Positions 1 through 6,686 of a DNA stretch of 11,661 nucleotides are shown piece after piece. The stretch lies in assembly GCA_016650115.1 (NCBI GenBank), contig JAENWI010000029.1, positions 1 through 11,661 of the forward strand. Reading direction: 5' to 3'. Position numbers and translations under genes: made by a program. The notes under the pieces were generated by a model, which worked only from the letters and a program-made list of their open reading frames with translations, ran no database searches and had not been told where the DNA came from. Numbering within the stretch: position 1 is the first letter of the stretch; each line of letters begins with the position of its first letter. The DNA is from Peptostreptococcaceae bacterium. Its GTDB lineage: Bacteria; Bacillota; Clostridia; Peptostreptococcales; Anaerovoracaceae.

Positions 1-511
1 AAGATGCCCTTCCATATCTTACACTTATTCCGAACCCACCATTTTTTTAGAATATGCACTGGATACAATGAAACTGGCTAATGAAAAAGGCTTGAAAAAC
101 ATCTGGGTTACAAACGGATCCATGACGACAGAAACCCTTGATTTAATTGCTCCTTTTCTTGATGCTGCTAATGTTGATTTTAAGGGGGCAAACAATGGCG
201 TTTATGAAAAATACTGCGGGGGAAAAGCGGACGCAATTATGGAAACCTTAAGGTATTTGAAAAAATCGGGCATCCATACTGAAATTACAACTCTTATTGT
301 ACCTGGTGTCAATGACAGACCTGAAGACTTAGAATATATTGCCGAATTTATTGCCAGTAAACTTGGCAGAGAGGTGCCGTGGCACTTAAGCAGGTTTTTC
401 CCGGCCTGGAAGATGATGAATACGCCTGCCACACCGATGGAAACGCTGGAAATGGCTAGAAAAACAGGAGAAAAAGCTGGGTTGAAATATATACATATTG
501 GGAACGTTTGA
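1..511 (+). CDS. amrS: AmmeMemoRadiSam-type radical SAM enzyme, 3' part
   Basis: The reading frame is open from base 2 to the TGA at 509-511, so the gene enters from the left edge and only about 169 C-terminal residues are visible. The start SYTYSEPTIFLEYALDTM, followed by VTNGSMTTETL, NVDFKGANNGVY, TLIVPGVND and PWHLSRFFPAWKM, matches the C-terminal half of the radical SAM protein of the AmmeMemoRadiSam system (pyruvate-formate-lyase-activase-like TIM barrel). The CxxxCxxC cluster motif would lie upstream, outside the window. Its substrate is not established. The partner Memo and AMMECR1 genes are not visible. The protein stops at KYIHIGNV, where from memory family members usually continue with a short ENTYCPxC-like tail; none of the three frames downstream encodes it. 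It may be a naturally short paralogue or a truncation. The family call is fairly sure, the precise symbol less so. Confidence 0.8.
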   Translation, partial: RCPSISYTYSEPTIFLEYALDTMKLANEKGLKNIWVTNGSMTTETLDLIAPFLDAANVDFKGANNGVYEKYCGGKADAIMETLRYLKKSGIHTEITTLIVPGVNDRPEDLEYIAEFIASKLGREVPWHLSRFFPAWKMMNTPATPMETLEMARKTGEKAGLKYIHIGNV

Positions 512-533
512 AAAAAAAGGCAGGATACTTTTT

Positions 534-554
534 ATATAAAATTTAATTTTATAT
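534..554. repeat. AT-only inverted repeat after amrS-like gene
   Basis: ATATAAAAT at 534-542 and ATTTTATAT at 546-554 form a perfect 9-bp inverted repeat with a 3-base loop. It lies 23 bases after the amrS-like stop codon and just before the glycine-operon promoter. Being all A/T and lacking a clean U-run, it would be a poor intrinsic terminator. It may only reflect the base composition here. Confidence 0.3.
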
Positions 555-562
555 CTATTATA

Positions 563-591
563 TTGACACAAGTTTAAAATGAATTTATAAT
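563..591 (+). promoter_or_regulatory. Sigma-A promoter of the glycine cleavage operon
   Basis: The -35 box TTGACA (563-568) and the -10 box TATAAT (586-591) both match consensus exactly and are separated by 17 bases. Transcription should begin near 597-600. That gives a leader of about 300 nt that contains the whole tandem glycine riboswitch before gcvT. Such a strong promoter fits a system whose control lies in the leader rather than at initiation. Confidence 0.9.
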
Positions 592-656
592 AAGGACAAA
601 TAATTGGGTATATAATTAATAGATCATCAACAGTAAAGTAATAAATTTAATAGAAA

Positions 657-836
657 TCCGAGTGAAAAATTCAGGAGAAACTGTTTAAGTACAGGGCCGA
701 AGGGGTAAGCGCAATAAACTCTCAGGCAAAAGAACTGAATTTGGACGGAACTCTGGGAAGTCAGGAACTGTGAATTTTAAATGACACCGAAGAAGCAAAC
801 CTTTCGAGGAGAATCTTTCAGGTAAAAAGGACAGAG
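657..836 (+). promoter_or_regulatory. Tandem glycine riboswitch (two aptamers with kink-turn)
   Basis: Two glycine aptamers lie in series. Aptamer I has P1 AAATTCAG (667-674) paired with CTGAATTT (735-742), enclosing the core GCCGAAGG and CTCTCAGGCAAAAG. Aptamer II has P1 CTCTG (751-755) paired with CAGAG (832-836), enclosing CACCGAAGAAGCAAA and CTTTCAGGTAAAAAGGAC. The leader UCCG (657-660) pairs with the linker CGGA (746-749). A 3-base bulge (661-663) and G-A/A-G pairs (664-665 with 744-745) follow, which is the leader-linker kink-turn known for this class. It senses glycine in the nascent mRNA and sits in front of gcvT. By analogy with other gcvT riboswitches it should turn the operon on when glycine is abundant. 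Confidence 0.97.
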
Positions 837-865
837 GCGTATTGTAATTTCAATACGCTTTTTTT
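837..865 (+). terminator. Riboswitch expression-platform terminator
   Basis: GCGTATTG (837-844) and CAATACGC (851-858) form a perfect 8-bp stem with a 6-base loop, followed directly by seven T residues (859-865). The stem begins at the base right after the 3' strand of aptamer II P1 (832-836). It can be lengthened by G836-U859, A835-U860, G834-U861 and A833-U862, which would compete with P1. This is the likely glycine-controlled attenuator of the gcv operon. Confidence 0.9.
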
Positions 866-901
866 GTTGTACAATAGTCATAAGTATGGAGGAGAAATGA
901 T

Positions 902-2002
902 ATGAAAAGGACACCATTATATGAAAAACATTTGGAATATAAGGGCAAACTGATTGATTTTGGCGGCTGGGAGCTGCCTGTTGAATACGTCGGTATTATA
1001 CCGGAGCATGAAGCGGTTAGAAACTCTGCCGGGTTATTTGATGTGTCCCACATGGGAGAAGTAACTGTTACTGGAGAAGATGCTGAAAAATATATACAAA
1101 AGATGGTAACAAATGATATATCCAACATGGATGTCATGCAGATATATTACTCACCTATGTGTTATCCTAATGGAGGTGTTGTAGACGACCTGTTGATTTA
1201 TAAATATAACAGAGAAAAATATTTACTTGTTATCAATGCGGCAAATACGGAAAAAGATGTGGAATGGCTCCAATCGAATGTCAGTGGTAATTTAAAAGTG
1301 AAAAATGTATCCTCTGAATATGCTCAATTAGCGTTACAAGGTCCAAAGGCACAGAAAATACTTCAAAAACTTACAGATAAAAATCTAGATGATATTAAAT
1401 TCTTTCATTTCTGTGATGAGGTTCCTATTGGAGAAATGAAAGTTTTTGTATCCAGAAACGGCTACACTGGAGAAGATGGTTTTGAAGTGCTGGTTGCACC
1501 ACAAGAGGCTGAAAAATTATGGGACAGAATTATAGAGGCTGGCAAAGAGGATGGGTTGCTGCCAGCAGGACTTGGAGCCAGAGATACCTTGCGGTTTGAA
1601 GTTTGTCTGCCTTTATACGGCCATGAAATTAATGACAGCATTACCCCTCTTGAGGCTGGGTTGGGTTTTTTTGTGAAACTTGACAAGGACGATTTTATCG
1701 GAAAAGAAGAGTTGATGAATCAGAAGTCTTCAGGATTAAAGCGTAAGCTATGTGGCATCGAAATGATAGACAGAGGTATACCCAGAGCTGGATTTGAAGT
1801 GTTTTCAGAGGGCAGGAAAATTGGGTATATAACATCAGGAAGCTATTCACCAACTTTAAAAAAGAATATAGGGTTGGCTCTTATGGATATTGAATTCTCA
1901 GAAGAAGGAAGAGAGGTTGAAGTATTAATAAGAAATAAATTATTAAAGACAAAAATTATAAAAAAACCGTTTTATGCCAAAAAATACAAAAATAAAAGAT
2001 GA
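902..2002 (+). CDS. gcvT: Glycine cleavage system T-protein (aminomethyltransferase)
   Basis: This 366-residue protein is full length for GcvT. It transfers the methylene group from aminomethyl-lipoyl-GcvH to tetrahydrofolate, giving 5,10-methylene-THF and ammonia in the cytoplasm. The N-terminus TPLYEKHLEY with DFGGWELPVEY, then GLFDVSHMGE (45-53), NGGVVDDLLIYK (90-101, holding the conserved catalytic Asp pair 95-96), ALQGPKAQ, RNGYTGEDGFEV, GLGARDTLR and the C-terminal YITSGSYSPTLKKNIGLAL are all typical. The ATG follows GGAGGA (888-893) with an 8-base gap. It is the first gene after the riboswitch terminator, so it is under glycine control. Its stop TGA overlaps the Shine-Dalgarno of gcvH, pointing to translational coupling. 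Nothing unusual was seen in the protein. Confidence 0.97.
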   Translation: MKRTPLYEKHLEYKGKLIDFGGWELPVEYVGIIPEHEAVRNSAGLFDVSHMGEVTVTGEDAEKYIQKMVTNDISNMDVMQIYYSPMCYPNGGVVDDLLIYKYNREKYLLVINAANTEKDVEWLQSNVSGNLKVKNVSSEYAQLALQGPKAQKILQKLTDKNLDDIKFFHFCDEVPIGEMKVFVSRNGYTGEDGFEVLVAPQEAEKLWDRIIEAGKEDGLLPAGLGARDTLRFEVCLPLYGHEINDSITPLEAGLGFFVKLDKDDFIGKEELMNQKSSGLKRKLCGIEMIDRGIPRAGFEVFSEGRKIGYITSGSYSPTLKKNIGLALMDIEFSEEGREVEVLIRNKLLKTKIIKKPFYAKKYKNKR

Positions 2003-2013
2003 GGAGAAAAACA

Positions 2014-2412
2014 ATGGAAATTAAAAAGGAATTAATGTACTCAAAGACACATGAATGGGTAAAAGCTGATGGGCAAAAAGCGTATATAGGATTGACAGAT
2101 TATGCCAGGATACAGTTGGGACAAATCGTATTTATTGATCTCCCGGAAATCAACAGCACTGCAGAGGCCGAACAATCGCTGGCAGAAGTCGAATCAGTGA
2201 AAGCAGTTGCCGAAGTGCTTTCTCCAATATCGGGAACAGTGAATGAGGTGAATGAGGCATTAATCAACAATCCTGAGTTAATTAACGAAGATGTATATGG
2301 AAGCTGGTTGGTTTTAATTGAAATGTCAGATCCGGCTGAAATTAATAACCTGATGAATTCAGAAGAATATGAAAATTTCTGCAAAACATTAAGTGAGGAG
2401 GAATCACATTGA
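2014..2412 (+). CDS. gcvH: Glycine cleavage system H-protein
   Basis: This 132-residue lipoyl carrier protein shuttles the aminomethyl group between the P, T and L proteins. The family signature KTHEWV (11-16) is present, as is the lipoylation motif AEVESVKAVAEV with the modified lysine at residue 63, followed by LSPISGTVNEVN and the C-terminal GSWLVLIEM. An in-frame ATG at 1999 would add five residues, but it precedes the ribosome binding site. GAGGAG (2001-2006) sits 7 bases before the ATG at 2014, and the shorter protein begins as family members do. The gene lies 11 bases after gcvT and its TGA overlaps the start of gcvPA. No lipoate ligase or octanoyltransferase gene is in the window, so lipoylation must depend on genes elsewhere. 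Confidence 0.96.
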   Translation: MEIKKELMYSKTHEWVKADGQKAYIGLTDYARIQLGQIVFIDLPEINSTAEAEQSLAEVESVKAVAEVLSPISGTVNEVNEALINNPELINEDVYGSWLVLIEMSDPAEINNLMNSEEYENFCKTLSEEESH

Positions 2413-3758
2413 CAAAATATATGGGTCTTACGGAATCTGACAGGGAGCATATGCTGAAGGAAATCGGTATTGAGTCTATGCGCTCTTTGTTTTCGGATAT
2501 ACCGGAGCAGGTATATTTAGATGGAAAACTAAATCTCAAAGCAGCACTTTCAGAAATGGAAGTTATGAAAAGCTTGAAATCCTTGGCTGAAAAGAATGAT
2601 GATTTAGATCATTTTATATGTTTTCTGGGTGCAGGCGCCTATGACCATTATATACCTGCAGCTATTGGGCAACTTCTGTCAAGGCAGGAGTTTTATACCG
2701 CATATACCCCTTATCAGCCAGAAATCAGCCAGGGAACGCTTCAGGCCATATTTGAATACCAGACGATGATTTGTGAACTGACAGGGATGGATGTATCAAA
2801 TGCATCTATGTATGACGGTGCTACTTCAATGACAGAAGCAGCAATTATGGCTACTGAAGCCTTAAAAAAATCCGAAATATTAATATCAAAAAGCGTAAAT
2901 CCGGAAAGTCGTCAGGTTCTTAAAACATATGCTCAGTTCAGAGATATAAAGATTATAGAGGTTAACATCATAGACGGGCAAACGGATATCGATGATTTGA
3001 AGAAAAAGCTGAATGAAAATACAGCTGCTTTTCTGCAGCAGAGCCCAAATTTTTTCGGAATTATCGAGGATTTAGCATCAGCTGGAGAAATTGCTCATGC
3101 AAATAACAGCCTTTTTATTGTAAGTGCAGACCCGGTATCTTTGGCGCTATTAAAGAGTCCAGGCGAACTTGGGGCGGACATTGTAGTGGGTGAAGGCCAG
3201 TCACTAGGTAATCCGCTCAGTTTTGGCGGGCCATATTTAGGTTTTTTTGCAACGAAAGAAAAATGGATGCGTAAAATGCCTGGCAGAATCATTGGACAGA
3301 CAAAGGATAAAGAAGGGAAAAGAGGATTTGTTCTAACCCTTCAAACAAGAGAACAGCACATACGAAGAGAAAAAGCCACCTCAAACATTTGTTCCAATCA
3401 AGGACTTAATGCGCTGGCAGCATCCATGTACATGACTTTTCTAGGGAAAGAGGGATTGAAGCAGGTAGCAGAATTATGTACCCAGAAGGCCCATTATATG
3501 TATGATGAATTATTGAAAACAGAGAAATTTTCTCAAATATATGATAAACCTTTCTTTAAAGAGTTTACCATTAAGAGTAAAGAGCCAGTAAAAGAATTAA
3601 ACAGCAGACTTTTACGAGAAAAAATTATTGGCGGTTATTCATTGTCACAGGATTATCCGGAATTAGTAGACAGCAGTTTGATTTGTGTTACTGAAAAGCG
3701 TACAAAAGAGGAAATTGATAATTTTGTAAGAAAGGCGGCGAAGTTAAATGAAAGATAA
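2409..3758 (+). CDS. gcvPA: Glycine decarboxylase P-protein, subunit 1
   Basis: This is the 449-residue N-terminal half of the split P-protein, which pairs with GcvPB to form the PLP-dependent glycine decarboxylase that loads CO2-free aminomethyl onto GcvH. Diagnostic stretches are FLGAGAYDHYIPAAI, AYTPYQPEISQGTLQAIFEYQ, ICELTGMDVSNASMYDGATS, ADIVVGEGQSLGNPLSFGGPYLGFFA and REQHIRREKATSNICSNQGL. The length is usual for the subunit. The PLP lysine belongs to the other subunit. The start is a TTG at 2409 that overlaps the gcvH stop by 4 bases. AGGAGG (2396-2401) lies 7 bases before it, while the next ATG (2421) is too far from that site. The 3' end overlaps gcvPB by 11 bases. Confidence 0.95.
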   Translation: MTKYMGLTESDREHMLKEIGIESMRSLFSDIPEQVYLDGKLNLKAALSEMEVMKSLKSLAEKNDDLDHFICFLGAGAYDHYIPAAIGQLLSRQEFYTAYTPYQPEISQGTLQAIFEYQTMICELTGMDVSNASMYDGATSMTEAAIMATEALKKSEILISKSVNPESRQVLKTYAQFRDIKIIEVNIIDGQTDIDDLKKKLNENTAAFLQQSPNFFGIIEDLASAGEIAHANNSLFIVSADPVSLALLKSPGELGADIVVGEGQSLGNPLSFGGPYLGFFATKEKWMRKMPGRIIGQTKDKEGKRGFVLTLQTREQHIRREKATSNICSNQGLNALAASMYMTFLGKEGLKQVAELCTQKAHYMYDELLKTEKFSQIYDKPFFKEFTIKSKEPVKELNSRLLREKIIGGYSLSQDYPELVDSSLICVTEKRTKEEIDNFVRKAAKLNER

Positions 3759-5205
3759 ATTTCTAATATTTGAAATGAGCAGGCCTGGGCGGAAAGCATA
3801 TTCTTTGCCTGAATGTGATGTCCCTCAAAAGGAGTTGACATCGATGATAAATCCTGAATATTTGAGAAAGGAAGCTCCAAATTTACCTGAAGTCAGTGAA
3901 CTGGAGGCAGTAAGACATTTCACCCAGCTGTCTCAGCGTAATTATGGCGTTGATTCGGGATTTTATCCCCTTGGAAGCTGTACTATGAAATATAACCCGA
4001 AAGTGAATGAACTTGTGGCCGGATATGACGGGTTCAGAAAATTGCATCCATATCAAAATGGTGAATCGGTCCAGGGAGCGCTTGAGCTTATGTACTCACT
4101 TTCGGAAATGCTGGCCGAAATAACTGGAATGGATCAGGTTTCACTTCAACCGGCTGCTGGAGCTCATGGTGAAGCAACGGGACTCATGATGATAAAAGCA
4201 TACCACAGAAGTAGAAATGATTTCCGCAGAACAAAAATCATTATACCAGATTCAGCACATGGAACAAATCCAGCCTCAGCAGCAATGGCAGGATTTCAGA
4301 ACATAGAAGTCAAATCTAATGTTGAAGGAGGCATTGACCTGGATGCGTTAAAAAGTTTGATGAATGATGAAATTGCAGGCTTGATGTTAACAAATCCAAA
4401 TACCTTGGGTCTATTTGATAAAAATATACTGGAAATTGCAGAAATTGTTCATAGTGCCGGGGGTCTTTTGTATTATGACGGGGCAAATCTCAATGCTGTC
4501 ATGGGTATCTCCAGACCAGGGGATATGGGGTTTGATGTGGTGCATGTGAATCTTCATAAAACGTTTAGCACACCTCACGGTGGAGGAGGACCAGGAGCAG
4601 GTCCGGTCGGAGTGAAAAAAACGTTGATTCCATTCCTTCCTGTCCCTGTCATTGGGAAGCAGGAAGAAAACTATTACCTGGATTATGAAAGACCATTAAC
4701 CATAGGAAGGATTAAATCTTTCTATGGTAATTTTGGCGTGCTTGTAAGAGCCTATGCTTATATTATAAGTATGGGTGCTGAGGGGCTAAGAGAGGTTTCT
4801 GAAACCGCTGTACTGAATGCAAATTATATTGCCAGCAGACTTAAGGATATCTATGCAATGCCTTACAATCGGATATGTATGCATGAATGCGTATTCTCTG
4901 CAGATTATCAGATAAAAAATGGTGTGTCTGCCTTAGACATTGCAAAGCGATTGCTGGATTTCGGCTATCACCCGCCAACCATATACTTTCCACTGATTGT
5001 ACATGAAGCGCTTATGATTGAACCTACGGAATGTGAAACTCTGGAAACTCTGGATGAGTTTATTGAATCAATGAGAATAATTGCGTCAGAGGCAGAGAAT
5101 AGTCCGGAAACGGTTAAAGGAGCCCCATATACAACTGTTATTTCTCGTCTGGATGAAGTTTCTGCTGCAAGAACTCCAATATTGAGATGGAAAAAGGATC
5201 TTTAA
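3748..5205 (+). CDS. gcvPB: Glycine decarboxylase P-protein, subunit 2
   Basis: This 485-residue subunit carries the cofactor of the split glycine decarboxylase. Lys271 in VNLHKTFSTPHGGGGPG is the expected Schiff-base lysine for PLP, with the glycine-rich loop right after it. Other landmarks are GFYPLGSCTMKYNPKVNE (72-89), LQPAAGAHGEATGL (133-146), PDSAHGTNPASAAMAGF (168-183), NPNTLGLF, YYDGANLNAVMG and the C-terminal YHPPTIYFPLIVHEALMIEPTE. The length is normal. The ATG lies inside the end of gcvPA (11-base overlap), so translation is probably coupled; only a weak purine-rich site precedes it. It is the last gene of the riboswitch-controlled operon. No lpd gene follows, so the L-protein must be supplied from another locus. 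Confidence 0.96.
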   Translation: MKDKFLIFEMSRPGRKAYSLPECDVPQKELTSMINPEYLRKEAPNLPEVSELEAVRHFTQLSQRNYGVDSGFYPLGSCTMKYNPKVNELVAGYDGFRKLHPYQNGESVQGALELMYSLSEMLAEITGMDQVSLQPAAGAHGEATGLMMIKAYHRSRNDFRRTKIIIPDSAHGTNPASAAMAGFQNIEVKSNVEGGIDLDALKSLMNDEIAGLMLTNPNTLGLFDKNILEIAEIVHSAGGLLYYDGANLNAVMGISRPGDMGFDVVHVNLHKTFSTPHGGGGPGAGPVGVKKTLIPFLPVPVIGKQEENYYLDYERPLTIGRIKSFYGNFGVLVRAYAYIISMGAEGLREVSETAVLNANYIASRLKDIYAMPYNRICMHECVFSADYQIKNGVSALDIAKRLLDFGYHPPTIYFPLIVHEALMIEPTECETLETLDEFIESMRIIASEAENSPETVKGAPYTTVISRLDEVSAARTPILRWKKDL

Positions 5206-5256
5206 GAGGTTATGTGGGTTGATTCTGTGAAATCTATACTAAAGGACATGATTTTG

Positions 5257-5265
5257 TGTTATAAT
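5257..5265 (+). promoter_or_regulatory. Candidate extended -10 promoter for nagA
   Basis: TGTTATAAT is an exact extended -10 element (TGnTATAAT). At a 17-base spacing there is no good -35 box (TACTAA at 5237-5242), which extended -10 promoters can tolerate. A second TATAAT lies at 5272-5277. Transcription would start near 5272, giving nagA a leader of about 190 nt that includes the hairpin at 5404-5434. Confidence 0.5.
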
Positions 5266-5294
5266 TAACCTTATAATTAAATATTTTATGAAGA

Positions 5295-5368
5295 AACTAG
5301 ATCTAACCAATCCAGTATAAGCACTATTTTGTAAATCTGAACCCACCAGCTAATCTAGTTAACGTTGG
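5295..5368 (+). promoter_or_regulatory. Self-complementary nagA leader segment, possible cis-RNA
   Basis: AACTAGAT (5295-5302) and ATCTAGTT (5353-5360) are exact inverted repeats 50 bases apart. Just inside the 5' arm is CCAA (5307-5310) and just beyond the 3' arm is TTGG (5365-5368), an arrangement that could form a pseudoknot. This lies between the candidate promoter and a terminator. It matches no riboswitch class I can recall (not glmS, purine, SAM, TPP, glycine or T-box). The gap 5206-5462 holds no gene. Structure is seen; a regulatory role is inference. Confidence 0.35.
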
Positions 5369-5403
5369 AAAAGAAGGTGACAGAAATAATAACCATTTTT
5401 GAT

Positions 5404-5434
5404 AACGCTACAGATAGCTTTCTGTAGCGTTTTT
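5404..5434 (+). terminator. Intrinsic terminator between gcvPB and nagA
   Basis: AACGCTACAGA (5404-5414) and TCTGTAGCGTT (5421-5431) form an 11-bp perfect stem with a 6-base loop and a T run reaching 5434. It ends 28 bases before nagA. It may simply end the gcv operon, although it is about 200 bases past gcvPB. Because a candidate promoter lies upstream of it, it could instead be an attenuator in the nagA leader. Confidence 0.85.
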
Positions 5435-5462
5435 AATATCCGAATTAAAGGAAGGTTGATGA

Positions 5463-6632
5463 ATGAAAATGGACCATAATATTAATTGCATTATAGGCGG
5501 GAAAATTATTCTGGAAAACGAAATTTTATATGGCAAGGTGCTTCTTTATAGTAATAAAATAATTGATATCATTGATGAAGAAAGTTTTGTAAAAAACATA
5601 TTGAATGAAGGTATAAAAACAATAGACGTTCATGGGAAATATGTTTCGCCAGGATTTATTGATATACATATTCATGGTTCAGGTGGAAAAGATACCATGG
5701 ATGGTAAAATATCCGATCTGGAGATAATAAGTGAAACCATTGCCAAAAGCGGTGTTACAAGTTTTTTGCCGACAACGATGACGATGAGTAAAGAAAAGAT
5801 ATATAAAGCACTCGATACAGTAAGACTTGCCATAGAAAAAAAATTGACGGGGGCAAAAATATTGGGAGTTCATATGGAAGGCCCATTCATCAGTGAAAAG
5901 TTTAAAGGCGCCCAGAATATGGATTATTTGGCAAAACCGGATTTTCAATTAATTGAAAATTATTCGGATATCATTAAAATTATTACGCTGGCACCTGAAG
6001 AAGATTTCCAGTTTGAATTTATCAAGAGTATTAAAGAAAAAACGAACATAATACTGTCAATAGGTCATACCAATTCAGATTACGAAACGGCAATGAAAGC
6101 CATTGATGCTGGAATAAGCAATGCTACCCATATTTTCAATGCAATGCCACCATTTCATCATCGACATCCGGGGGCTGTGGGTGCCATATTAAACAGTAAT
6201 ATCTCCTTTGAATTAATCGCCGATACCATACATATACACCCTGCTGTTTTTCAAATATTGTTAAATGCAAAAGGGAAAGAGAAGATGATTCTAATTACGG
6301 ACTCGATGAGAGCTGGATTCATGAAGGATGGCAATTGGGAGCTTGGAGGCCTAGAGGTTGTTGTACAAAATAATTCGGCAAGACTTACGGATGGAACGCT
6401 TGCAGGAAGCATTCTGACCTTGAACAAAGCAGTGTTAAACATAATGGAATACACAGAGCTGGAAATTTATGAGGCCGTGGCACTGGCCAGTTTAAACCCA
6501 GCAAAGCTTATCCATCTTGATAAAATGAAGGGGAGTATAAAAATTGGGAAAGATGCTGATTTGGTTATTTTTGATGAGGAATTAAAAGTAGAATTGACCA
6601 TATCAGAAGGAGAAATTATTTACCGAATTTAA
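5463..6632 (+). CDS. nagA: N-acetylglucosamine-6-phosphate deacetylase
   Basis: This 389-residue amidohydrolase removes the acetyl group from GlcNAc-6-phosphate, giving glucosamine-6-phosphate and acetate in the cytoplasm. Family marks are PGFIDIHIHGSGG (63-75, HxH at His69 and His71), HMEGPFI (Glu139, metal ligand), GHTNSDY (His202), NATHIFNAMPPFHHRHPG (His223 and substrate-binding residues) and ITDSM (Asp280, catalytic acid/base). The C-terminal strand IKIGKDADLVIFD closes the small beta domain. AGGAAGG (5449-5455) is 7 bases before the chosen ATG; another in-frame ATG lies two codons downstream. It precedes the GH20 gene by 54 bases, so the two probably form one operon. No nagB deaminase, GlcNAc kinase or PTS gene is seen nearby. 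Confidence 0.96.
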   Translation: MKMDHNINCIIGGKIILENEILYGKVLLYSNKIIDIIDEESFVKNILNEGIKTIDVHGKYVSPGFIDIHIHGSGGKDTMDGKISDLEIISETIAKSGVTSFLPTTMTMSKEKIYKALDTVRLAIEKKLTGAKILGVHMEGPFISEKFKGAQNMDYLAKPDFQLIENYSDIIKIITLAPEEDFQFEFIKSIKEKTNIILSIGHTNSDYETAMKAIDAGISNATHIFNAMPPFHHRHPGAVGAILNSNISFELIADTIHIHPAVFQILLNAKGKEKMILITDSMRAGFMKDGNWELGGLEVVVQNNSARLTDGTLAGSILTLNKAVLNIMEYTELEIYEAVALASLNPAKLIHLDKMKGSIKIGKDADLVIFDEELKVELTISEGEIIYRI

Positions 6633-6635
6633 GCA

Positions 6636-6656
6636 GGAGGTACGCCTCTTAGAAAC
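6636..6656 (+). other. Orphan Shine-Dalgarno-like site and small hairpin
   Basis: In the nagA-GH20 spacer, CAGGAGG is followed by an inverted repeat (GAGG, TACG loop, CCTC). No start codon at a suitable distance leads to an open frame, so this strong ribosome-binding-like motif serves no visible gene. The downstream gene has its own site (AGGAAAGGA). It may be a remnant or a small mRNA hairpin. Confidence 0.25.
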
Positions 6657-6686
6657 AGTTATTGGAATTTCAGGAAAGGAATTAAC

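Noticed and set aside
1999..2013. Upstream ATG giving a five-residue-longer GcvH
   Set aside because: It lies before the GAGGAG ribosome binding site and overlaps the gcvT stop; the ATG at 2014 is correctly spaced and matches the family N-terminus.
5296..5311. NagR/DasR-type operator near ACCAAT in the nagA leader
   Set aside because: Only one half-site resembles the TGGTCTAGACCA palindrome; the other half does not match.
5399..5414. cre-like (CcpA) site TGATAACGCTACAG
   Set aside because: Several consensus positions fail and the match coincides with the terminator stem, which explains the sequence.
5679..5948. Minus-strand open frame inside nagA
   Set aside because: It lies wholly inside the conserved nagA coding region, has no recognisable domain and no ribosome binding site.
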